From Adineta steineri (taxonomy: Eukaryota; Rotifera; Eurotatoria; Adinetida; Adinetidae): 64,000 nucleotides of DNA. Below the pieces are notes generated by a model that was given only the letters and a program-made list of their open reading frames with translations, searched no databases and had not been told where the DNA came from. The stretch lies in contig CAJNOI010000317.1 of the NCBI GenBank assembly GCA_905250115.1, positions 16,360 through 80,359 of the forward strand, written 5' to 3'. Every line of letters starts with the position of its first letter. Positions within the stretch are counted from its first letter, which is position 1. Shown here piece after piece: positions 22,552 through 32,747 of this stretch. The position numbers and the translations under genes are program-made.

Positions 22552-22983
22552 ATGTCTCACAAAATTTATGTCACTCGACGTGAAGCATTTTCAGCTGCCC
22601 ATCGACTCCATTCATCTCAATTATCAGAAGAAGAAAATCGTCAAATTTTCGGTTGCTGTAACAATCTTAATGGTCATGGGCACCATTACATTTTCGAAGT
22701 GACTGTCTACGGCTCTGTCAATGAACGAACAGGCATGCTAATGAATGTTGCAGATTTGAAAAGCGAAATTCAGCTGCGTGTTCTGAATCTGCTCGATCAT
22801 AAACACTTGGATCTCGATATAGAATACTTTCGAGACGGCAAAATCATTAGTACGATGGAAAATATAGCTTTTTTCATTTGGAATTTGTTGAAAGAACCAC
22901 TGGAGACAAAATACAATGTGCAGCTGTATGAAGTCAAAATTTACGGCACCGAGAAGAATTTTGTCGTTTATAGAGGTGATTAA
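22552..22983 (+). CDS. PTS: 6-pyruvoyl-tetrahydropterin synthase
   Basis: This enzyme converts 7,8-dihydroneopterin triphosphate, the product of GTP cyclohydrolase I, to 6-pyruvoyl-tetrahydropterin. The protein is 143 residues, normal for the family. It shows FSAAHRL with the first zinc His, then CNNLNGHGHHY with the catalytic Cys and two more zinc His, LLDHKHLD with the catalytic Asp-His pair, and YGTEKNFVVYRGD with the pterin-anchoring Glu. The usual Pro before NGHGH is Leu here, a conservative-looking change outside the catalytic set. The ATG at 22552 gives the normal N-terminus. The gene has no introns. It probably acts in the cytosol as a homohexamer, as known for the family. GCH1 lies upstream on the same strand, separated only by mobile-element DNA. 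Confidence 0.96.
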   Translation: MSHKIYVTRREAFSAAHRLHSSQLSEEENRQIFGCCNNLNGHGHHYIFEVTVYGSVNERTGMLMNVADLKSEIQLRVLNLLDHKHLDLDIEYFRDGKIISTMENIAFFIWNLLKEPLETKYNVQLYEVKIYGTEKNFVVYRGD

Positions 22984-23503
22984 ACGACATTTGAATGGAT
23001 AATTAATAAACTCTACTGTATGCTATGTGTTATAGTGTATTCTATAACATATATCTCGAACGTTCTCTCCTTCCATTGATCTTCTTACATTCTTTCATCT
23101 TTCTGTTGTCTTCGCTTATTTAGCAAACCTTGACCTCTTTTTTCTTTTCTCTCTATACTATTTAATTTCGCATATACAGACTCGTATATTTTTAGAAATA
23201 AACATTCGGACGAAAGATTGATGAATTAAATCAGATCTATAACATACAGTTAGTGTTCTTTATGAGAACGAACACGTAGTAATTGGTAACCCTGACTGGA
23301 CATTCACAGTAACAAATAAGAAACAAACTATTTTCAATTATTTCAGCATTAATTGAGACAGGCTCTTTATATAGCAAAGACACATCAATACTTTGATATA
23401 GTGAAATCTCTCTTGGGTGAGTACTGACGGGACTTTTTAAAATTATCTACTTCAAGGGGGTGCCCTCGTTATAGTGGTTTTTACAGATACCAGTCACAAA
23501 TAT
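22984..23503. other. Intergenic DNA up to the 100-N gap
   Basis: There is no coding frame. The sequence just before the gap (about 23400-23503) is less AT-rich and does not read as part of the downstream gene. Confidence 0.5.
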
Positions 23504-23603
23504 NNNNNNNNNNNNNNNNNNNNNNNNNNNNNNNNNNNNNNNNNNNNNNNNNNNNNNNNNNNNNNNNNNNNNNNNNNNNNNNNNNNNNNNNNNNNNNNNN
23601 NNN
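23504..23603. other. Scaffold gap (100 N)
   Basis: Exactly 100 N, the conventional size for a gap of unknown length. It removes the 5' part of the gene that resumes at 23604. Confidence 0.98.
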
Positions 23604-24533
23604 GTCGATTAGATGAATGTTTAGAAAAATTTGATAAAGATGCCGATTTACTTAATACAAAATTAAAAGATCAAATCTTTTTATCAGCTGATACTATGTT
23701 AAATTTACGTTGTAAATATGCATATAATATGTTTGATAAAATCACACCAATTATGGATAAACAAGCAACTGATGTACAAGTAGAAAATGAAAAATTCTTT
23801 GATGATTATCGTTATTACGATGAATTAATTAATCTTCGACAAAAATGGACATTTCTTCAAGCTGCATTAACAACGGTTTATTTTCCAGCTAAAAAAGATA
23901 TTTCATTAGATAAAATTCTTACTTTTCTTGAATATCGTCATGTAAATATTTTCAATCAGAAAAATTTCATCCATAAATATTCTTCTCTTCTCTAGGATCG
24001 AGTATTAGAAAATTATCGAGATTTTTTATCGACAAGTGAAGAATCAAAAGGTAACAGAAACAATTAAATTCACTTCTGATTTTCATATATTTCCATTGTT
24101 AGAATTATCATTAAAACCAGCTGAAGATTTATTACATGAATTAAGTTTTCTTTCGAAAAAGAAATTAAGTGCAGAAGTAAATACAAAATGTTTTCTTATT
24201 CGATTTATATTCTTCTAATTTTAGTGCGATAATTTTTCTTATATCAATGGATCTCTTGTTGAAATTCATATTGATGAACATGATAATCATCATGATGAAT
24301 TTTTGATTAAACCCGAAATTAAACAAGAAAATGAAATAACACCGAAAACAGATAGTGGTCATTGTGGTGATGATGATACAAGTTCAAATTCAAGTAATAG
24401 TTGGCAAATTGAAGATGTTAATGATGATGATTATGATACACGATTTATGAAACTTAGTCAATCAATGAAAATACTTGAAAAACAATTTGAAAATGATTTT
24501 CGACCATTTGTAAGCAATGAAAAATTAAATTAA
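23604..24533 (+). CDS. Unrecognised acidic, helical protein, 5' end lost in the gap
   Basis: I do not recognise this protein. Exons 23604-23941, 23996-24050, 24103-24176 and 24225-24533 join in frame through introns of 48-54 bp with GT-AG ends. The frame on entry from the gap begins RLDECLEKF. The first 110 residues look like long amphipathic helices, possibly coiled coil, with LRQKWTFLQAAL. The C-terminal 100 residues are acidic and low in complexity, with an Asp/His-rich stretch and DDDTSSNSSNS, then a short helical end LSQSMKILEKQFENDF. The shape fits an intracellular scaffold or trafficking protein, but no family is assigned. It converges on the minus-strand gene ending at 24846. Confidence 0.85.
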
Positions 24534-24845
24534 CTTAAATATTTGCTTTAAAAAAATTAAATTATATTAATCATCGAACTTTAATAATTCTCTTTTTCTT
24601 CTTTTCTTTTTTTCTTTCTGTGATTTTCTAACGTCTATAAAAATGTAACTTTTTTTTTCATTTCTTATTTCTCCTCCAATGTTCCTTTTTCTTTAACATT
24701 TATTAGAATATTTCTTTTGTACATAGATAAAGGAAATGATAAATAGATAAACGTGATTATTGTTATTATTTAATCGAGGAGAAAAATTTATGAGAATATA
24801 TTAGATATAAAAATAAAAGTTTCTTTTTAATGAAAATAGAATAAT

Positions 24846-25697
24846 TTATATCGAAAAAATATAGAAAAATTTTATGTGTAAAAAATAAATAAATGGTAGA
24901 TAAAATGATTTTGAATATGATGTTGCTCGATTGTATGATGTCGTGGTAGTAGTTTGATTTATATCTTCAAGAAACGATAAGCACTCTCCATTATCGGATT
25001 TAATTAATTTCTCAATTTCTTGTTGTTTTTCATATCCGTTACATAATTCAGTAGTACAAGTATAGCTATATAGTCTATGATCATATTCTGGTTTATTTGT
25101 TGGTGTTGTTCGACCAATTGTTGTTTGAAATTCTAAATTACTTGAACTTTCACATCCACGTAAAGTTTGATTTGGATTAAGTGAAAAGAGTTTACACGGT
25201 TGATCACATTTTGATACACTGTCATCATTCATCATACATGAGCGAGATGAAGATAAAGGATTTGAATGGAGAAATGAAATTAAATTGACACGAAGATGAT
25301 GACATGTCTTATGAATGTATACAGGTAATACTTGATTAATAACGTAATTAAATTCACAAAAACTACCAGACGAACAATAAAATTCAACTTTAGTTTTAGT
25401 AGATGATTCATTTTCAAGAGTAATCATTGTAGTTAAAATAAGTTCAGATGTATAAAGAATATCATCACGTTGTTTTTTCTTTGAATATGAACCAAATTGA
25501 ATATTAACAACACGAGTTGAATAATCGAATATAAGAATAGCAGAACATCGTTCTTGTTGTATGATTGTGCAATTAACTGGAAGAGTTAGATTTGCATTGA
25601 AATCATGATTGAAATTACAAGAATTAATACAAAATTGTTGACAAATACAAGAATTCAAAATTAATAATAAACTTCCAATAGACCATAAAAAAAACAT
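24846..25697 (-). CDS. Cysteine-rich secreted or GPI-anchored surface protein, Ly6-like end
   Basis: This 283-residue protein starts at the ATG at 25697. The frame is open a little further upstream but only with a non-ATG codon. It opens with a signal peptide, MFFLWSIGSLLLILNS followed by Cys-rich sequence. About 18 cysteines and several N-glycosylation sites (NLT, NCT, NES, NQT) follow. TCTTELCNG near residue 220 resembles the closing Cys-Asn motif of Ly6/uPAR three-finger domains. The C-terminus is Ser/Thr-rich and ends in a hydrophobic stretch, which suggests a GPI anchor signal. It has a single exon. The function is unknown, and the Ly6 link rests on one motif and the cysteine pattern. 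Confidence 0.8.
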   Translation of the reverse strand: MFFLWSIGSLLLILNSCICQQFCINSCNFNHDFNANLTLPVNCTIIQQERCSAILIFDYSTRVVNIQFGSYSKKKQRDDILYTSELILTTMITLENESSTKTKVEFYCSSGSFCEFNYVINQVLPVYIHKTCHHLRVNLISFLHSNPLSSSRSCMMNDDSVSKCDQPCKLFSLNPNQTLRGCESSSNLEFQTTIGRTTPTNKPEYDHRLYSYTCTTELCNGYEKQQEIEKLIKSDNGECLSFLEDINQTTTTTSYNRATSYSKSFYLPFIYFLHIKFFYIFSI

Positions 25698-28251
25698 TTG
25701 TAAGTACTTGTTATATAAATTCAAGATAAAAATGTTATATATTAACAAATAAACTTCTGTTATCTATTTTACTTTGTCAATTTTATCAAAGATAACTCGA
25801 AGTAACAAAGAATGAAATTAAATTGAAATAAAAATTCTTGTCACGATTAATATATAATCAGGACTTATTCTTATATAGATTTCATAGTAAACTATGCTAT
25901 TATATATACTATAGTATTTTGTTAATTCAAGTATTCTTAACACGCGAATATTAGAAGGAAAGAATTATATTAAAACTCATATTGAACAGTTTTTTTCTTC
26001 TTTCTTAATATTACAATTGAACGTTTCAATTCATATTATAATCAATTAGATTGCATGATTTAGAATGTAGAGAATCTATTGAAAACGATTGATTGATCAC
26101 ATTTAGAATTGTTTAACGTTATAGAAACAAATATTTTCTCGCACATGACGATAGTAAAAACTTATTCGTATATTGGTACACATTGTGTCTACATATAGCT
26201 CGTCTAATAATAAAAATATTTTCGAGTGTTCCTAAAAGCGGATATTTGTATTTTTATTTGTGACGTATGTTTAGAACTTGAATCGATGCTTATTCAATGA
26301 AATATTCAGGTCAAATCTAAAACAAAATGGATTATTCAAGATAAAAAAAATCATTGTCTTTTATTCTTATTTTTCAGCACTCAAAATTCATATTGACTGA
26401 TCTTAACGTCCTTGATATTGATCATATTATATTATATTAAAAGACTACTTATTCCGTTTGTTTTGTCATTGAACACAAATAGTTCATTGTCTATTTATTC
26501 TGTATCAAAGGAAATAAATTTAAATTTTCTTAGAATATAAAAATATCTTTACAAAATAACTCATTCGGAATTAATATATGGAAGTAATTATCATAGTTTG
26601 ATTATCATGCTTAAAAAGAAAAGTTCATTATTCACAATTGTCTGATTTAATAATACTTTTAGCATATTTGTATACATATATGATTAGCAATTATAATCAA
26701 ATTTCTTTAACCGCTTTGGTCCTAGCAATTGCTACACGAAACTATCTATTGATTGATAAAAGAATAGAAGAAAAAAAACTTATGTTTTGTTTATATAGTA
26801 ATACTTTATCATTGAATGACATGATAACAAAGAAGTAATATGTATACATAGATATGATCATATTTATAACTATCACCTGTACAGACTTGACTTTCATCTT
26901 GACAATATGGGTTATATAAACAAATCAGATTTTGATAGAAATCATGATTAAAATGATTGATGAATGGAAAAATTTATTATTACCGATAGATGACAGAAGG
27001 AAAAATTATGACAATATACATGAAACAATAAACCTGTAAATCAATGATAAATTGTGTATTTTATTTTATTAAATTGTTATATATATAAATCATGATTTTA
27101 TTAGATCAATTATTTCTAGTGAGATATATTACTTTATATTGTTATTAATAGAGATAACTTCTGTATATTGATATCCTTGAGTATAGACAGTATTATGACT
27201 TATACAAAGCTGATGCTCAGTGCATAGAATAATTTATCATAATATATAGTGTTGACATATAGTATTGTTCTTTTATTTTTTCCTCGATGCGCGTATACAC
27301 TTGATAAAAAAAGGATGTGGAATGCTTACTCTATTATGCATCTGTATTTTTCTTATTATTCGATAGATATAATAAATAATGGAAAGTCAAGATATTCGCA
27401 GTGAATAGAAGAGTTCTATTGACGATACAATATTTTAGTAATTATTATTGACATTATCTGTCAAAATATAGAACCTTTTAGTTTTTTTTCCTCGATAACT
27501 AACAAACTTATTCTAATAATTCTATTGTCATAATCCTTTTTTGTCTAATAATATCAACTATAGTTATTAACAAAATGTCTTCAAAACTAGACAGTATAGT
27601 TTGATTTTCTAGTATAAAAATCTTTAATTTCATTTTTATAGCTAATAATTAAAGATGTTTAAAAATAGATTCTATATTAGTTTTTTATTATAAGAAAAAA
27701 AAAGTTAGTCTATTAAAAATCTTCTTGTAAACTGATAATTATGCTTTTAGTTATCATGCAAACTTTTCGAATTTTTTACGGTTATTTGAGTACTTCAATT
27801 GTTATGTGAGAAGTATTTTAACATCACGCTAGTACTTTTTTATCGAATCAATGTTTGCATATGACAATTTATCATACTGTTAATAAGGATTTAGTCGTAT
27901 TTTTAAATTTATTCGTATTTTTTTATCTGATATAGTGAAATGTAAAACAAATATGCACAGTTGATCACAAAGCAATTATATAGCGAAGACGTTCCGTTAG
28001 ATCTATTGACGCCATTCCCTCTTTTTTTTGCTGCTCAAATATTATAAACTACTCTACTGTGTTTCTCTACTTTCTCTTCGTACTAAATGCGTTCTTCTAT
28101 TCTATTCTTTTCCTTCCGCTATCGTCTAATAATGTTCGGAACGAATCAGCTTGTTCTTCTCTTTTTCTCTCTCTCTCTCATTTTGTAGTTATATAAAAAG
28201 AAAAGAAAAAGAAGACAGTCTGTTTACAAAAGGGAAAGACAAGGCACATAC
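25698..28251. other. Long AT-rich intergenic region
   Basis: There is no supported gene. A 66-codon frame at 26638 begins with a non-ATG codon and has no recognisable features. The last 250 bases contain a CT-rich stretch (28060-28190) that could be the promoter or 5' UTR of the next gene. Confidence 0.5.
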
Positions 28252-28992
28252 ATGGAAGTGTACAATAAAGAGTTAGCTGATAACTCAGCTATGATTCAGA
28301 AATCGAATCAATCAAGCAAACCACCGTCATTAGAAGAACATCCTGAAATCAAACGGGTGCGAAGATATTCATTGATTTTTATCGGAATTAATTTAGTAAG
28401 TGAATCAAAATTAAAAAAAAGTATATCAAAAAGTAATTTATTCATTTTTTATAGGTTCTTTGTGTGATTAATTTTCTTTTTGTCATTCATTCATATGCTG
28501 CTAGTGAATCATTAGAAAATCAATCTCCAAATAGTAGTTCTCAACTAGCAGTAGTTATTGTCTTATTAATTTACTATGGTTTTGGATTATTAGTGACTCA
28601 TCGTTATTATCAAACAGGGTTACTTTTTGTAAGTATTATCATCTATTTCTATTAGATTTTTCTTAATAAGATTTTTTTTATTTTTAGTTTGTCTTACTTG
28701 GTTTAGGGGCACTTATTTTAAAGATCTTAATTATTGTAGTTCTTTTAATACGAATTATTCATGATGCAACACGTGATGGATTTGTAAATGCTGGAATAAT
28801 TGTCGCCATTATATTTGTTTCGATTTGTTCAATAGTATCAGTTTTACAAGTAAAAAAATATTTAATTGATTTTTATTATCAAACTATTTTTATTTATTAT
28901 TCTTTCTATTATAGATAATCATCATTTTTTACTGTTTTAAGTTATATAGATTACTTAAAAATAATGATTGTTTAACAATCGAACAAATTTAG
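28252..28992 (+). CDS. Small four-helix membrane protein, family unknown
   Basis: Exons 28252-28395, 28455-28628, 28688-28849 and 28915-28992 join in frame, all introns phase 0 and about 60 bp, giving 185 residues. A polar N-terminus (about 38 residues, with KPPSLEEHPEIKRVRR) is followed by four hydrophobic segments: LIFIGINLVLCVINFLFVI, LAVVIVLLIYYGFGLLV, a long stretch around LLGLGALILKILIIVVLLI, and IIVAIIFVSICSIVSVL running into IIIIFYCF. A short charged C-terminal tail ends DCLTIEQI. The layout resembles small tetraspan proteins such as MARVEL-type or LAPTM-like families, but I cannot assign one. The first loop has possible N-glycosylation sites (NQS, NSS). Confidence 0.85.
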
Positions 28993-29631
28993 TTAGATTA
29001 ATTATTTATAAATAAATATAACTACAAAAACCGTCAATGATTTATTATACAACATAAAACAATAGACTTTCTTGTAAATCTCTTGAGATTCTCAAAGTAT
29101 TAAACTTATCATCTGCTTTATAATGATTAGAGTATGTTACTTGTAATATCACATATTGCGTGCTCCAAGGGACAAATCATATATATCTTAGTTCGACTTT
29201 GGCAATAAAAATATTGTCAGATGATAGTCTCGAACATGTTTATGATATATCTCCGAAGGGTAACATTAGTTTGATGTATTTTCTGCTAGCTAATAAGACT
29301 ATGCATTACTCGTAATACAAAATACATTCTAATTAACTTGACATAAATAGAATTATTTTGTCGTTTGTCATGCCTGGTTTTAAATCTACTTATAATCTTG
29401 AGAAAATATAGTTTGAGTATTTTACAAGGATATATGAATAGATATACTTCATTAAACTTATCAAAATGTTTATATTTATATAAGATAAAAAGAAATTGTA
29501 GTATGAGATGACATATGATTTCTAAACAAATCCATCATTCTGAAAAGCCATTAAATATCTTGATCAATGATGTCGTAAATAGATTATTTTGTTACTGATA
29601 AAAAATAATTCTGAATCAATTGATTGTTTAT
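28993..29631. other. Intergenic DNA between two convergent genes
   Basis: There is no coding frame or repeat of note. It separates the 3' ends of the tetraspan gene and the C2orf69 homologue. Confidence 0.55.
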
Positions 29632-32087
29632 TTAAAATATATTTAATAATTCAAAATGTTTATCTATGGAAGGTTTTTCATTATCAAAAAACATTTTATT
29701 TATTGATTGACATGGTAATAATTGAGAAAATTTTTTATATTGTTCAGTATGAATATGTTTATATGGATTCATTGAATTTATTTGAAATGGTGTAACATAA
29801 ATTTCTACTTCGATTTGAAAATGTGCAAAAGTTAATAGAAGATTTTCATCTGTTGGCCAGATCATTGTTCGCTCTCCATTATTATGTCCACCATCAAGCC
29901 AAATAAATTTACGAATACGTGATACAAATTTTGATAGTTCATTTTCGATTTTCATCATTCTTAAACTAGTTAATTCATGAAGAAGTTGATTCAATACTAC
30001 ACAACCTTTACTAAAACCAATTAAAGTAATATCAGATGAAGATCTAAATAAAATTCAATTTAGAAAAAAATGAATAGTAAATAATTATCTAACATTGATG
30101 ACTTTATAATTTGTTTATCAAGTTCTTGTAAATGATGAAGACCAATTAGATTAGTTGTATCATATGAAATCGGATCACCATAATCAGTGGTTTTAGGTAC
30201 AAAATTAGAAAATCTTGAAAAAATTCCATCTTTCATTTCATTTGGTCGCACAATAACAATTGAAGTATCTGGAAAACGTCGAGAAAGAATTTCGCCAGTT
30301 GATACTAAATTCCAACGTTGATATTGTCGATTTTCTCTAGATAAAGTCATCTGTTCAGGTAAATCCTAAATATAGAACAAAAAAGAAAGATTTATTTTCA
30401 AATCACTAATTACTTAATTGAATTCATACGGGAATAAACTTGATGAAACAAAACTCTATTTCCGACTTACGGAAGTCTAACTAAAGCATGCAATGTACTT
30501 ATCAAAACGATAAAAAAAGACAATTTCTTTCACATTCATATAGCAAAGTTGTTCGTTATTATATATACAAATTCAGTTTTTGTACTAATAGAGTATGTAT
30601 TATAATTATAATCTACATGTTGTTTTGCTTTTGACATATTCCATAAAGCTTTAATTATATTTTGTCTAAGGATATAACTATAATATATCCTATAATGCTC
30701 TTTATAAAGAGCATCTCATTAATTCAAGATCATGATAACAATTAATTTATATATATAGCAAGTATGATCTTCATCGAACTATATCTATACAGAGATTTGT
30801 TCTCTTGATCCTAAAATGGCGTTTTTAATGATATATTATGACTTTTTTATACTAGTCGTATAAACATAAGAAACTAAAACATAAGCGAAAGTCACTAACT
30901 ACATTCTGTATGTAATATCTGTGATATAGGATGGTATCTTCTAACCATGTCGAAGATTTAATAGCATGCATTTATAGTGTGTAACGTAATATGATTATAT
31001 AAATGGATATGTCATTCTCCAGATTTCGTCTTTAATAGATATTATCAGTTTTGTCATTATTTAATTAATACATCAAATCAATTATTGACATAAATAGTTT
31101 AGACATAGATCGAAAGAAAATCTGGTGTTCTAGATGCTTTTTGTTGTGTTGCGATTGTTACGTTTGAAAGCATTTTCAATTATATGCCAATGAAGAAATT
31201 CGAGTACTGTACTAAATAATATAATAGAGAAAAAAAGAGAACGGCATGAAATATGTCATCACAAAAAAAATGTAACTAGATAAAAATACAAATTACATGA
31301 GAATATAATATCGATATGTTTATAGTAAAAAATACAAGCGTTTAGCTTTCGCAAGATCTACTAATGAAATATATGTAAACGTATAGAACTAATGCTTTTC
31401 TCAATATTTCTTCTGATATATAATAAACTAAACAGATGTTAGACTTCAAAGCGTTTTGTTTATTGATTTTATAGTAAATCTCGGTGAAAAAAATATGTCC
31501 GGATACAATGTCAACAGGTTTGAATTAGTTCCACAAGCTTCTAGTAATCTCTTTTATAAGTATGTGGACATATAATATTTTTCTAGGCTTATGAGTGAAA
31601 GAAGATCTTGTATTTTATTCATAAATAATTAATACTTGTTGAAAATATTCTCAATAGCCTTTGGTAAAATAATAAATACTACATGCAAAACAAAATATAC
31701 ATAATATTTTTGTTGCTATTAAAAACTTCTCCAAATAGGATGTGCTTTGTTTTTAATTACCAACAAATGGATACGATTAACAGACTTCTTATATTTACAT
31801 GAGTATTATTAAGAAAAAACAACGACGTCAGATAATAATATATAGGTCGATAAAAATCCCTTTAAAGTTACCTGAATATCTCCACCAAAATAATAAACAA
31901 TATTTTTTGTTGGTAGATTAGATGAATTTGGAAAAAATAATACATCATTTTTTCGATTTTCATAACCTGAAATTTTTTCGAAGAATTGATAATTATTGTT
32001 ATTTGATGTTGTCATTGTAGTACTATATGGTAAACCAAAAAACATAAAAAGTTTAAATAATGAACGATGATATCGTTGTATTATCAT
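29632..32087 (-). CDS. C2orf69 homologue (UPF0565 family)
   Basis: Three exons on the minus strand, 32087-31872, 30365-30094 and 30043-29632, join in frame to 299 residues. The family is recognised by IVYYFGGDIQ, LIGFSKGCVVLNQLL, FIWLDGGHN, VTPFQI and the C-terminal PSIDKHFELLNIF, which line up in order with human C2orf69. GFSKG (residues 172-176) has the shape of an alpha/beta-hydrolase nucleophile elbow. The human protein is linked to mitochondria and glycogen metabolism, and its exact reaction is not settled. The N-terminus (MIIQRYHRSLFKLF) is basic and hydrophobic, compatible with mitochondrial targeting. The first intron is about 1.5 kb while the second is 50 bp. It lies downstream of the CTCF gene on the same strand, 660 bp away. 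Confidence 0.92.
30366..31871 (-). other. Unusually long intron 1 of the C2orf69 homologue
   Basis: The 1,506-bp intron has a GT donor and an AG acceptor that join GGDIQ to DLPEQM in phase 0, matching the continuous human protein, so no exon seems to be missing. It is AT-rich, and I see no transposon ends or nested gene in it. Confidence 0.75.
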
Positions 32088-32747
32088 CTTGAAAAAGAAA
32101 TAGCTTACGACAAAATTTATTCTTGAAAAAATCAATTCAACAATAAACTAATCTGTAAAATAAACAAATACTTAGATAACATGAATTCAACTTGTCAAAA
32201 ATCTGATCAAATCAAGTGTGCTCCAAATTTGGAGTTTACGGATATCTAATTTTTCGCGAAAAACTCTACCTGAAAACTGTAATCATCTGTTTTTGATTGC
32301 TCTAATAGATACTCTAGACTGAGCTACAATTTGTCGAGAAACTTGAAACTCCAAATTGAATAAGATTTCTGAAGGCTGAAAAGAAACATTTCTGTAGTTA
32401 GATATTCTTTATCAATACGTGCAATATATAAAAAACAATTTTTTTTCCATCATCGTTCACTTTATCTTGATGTATTCACTTTTTTTTTTTAATATAATCA
32501 ATATATGTATATATATACACATAGAAAAAGAAACTTATTCGGATACAATATTTTTTCTTATGTATTATCTCTCGGAAGAAGAAGAAATGAACAACAAAAA
32601 AAAAAACCAAAATAAGTTTTTTCTGCTACACGCACAGACGCGTTACAAACAAACAAATAAACAAACGAACAAACACGGTGAGAAGAATATCTACTAAGTG
32701 CAAGAATAGATTCTGTTAAATATAAACAAAAAATAATATAGTAATAA

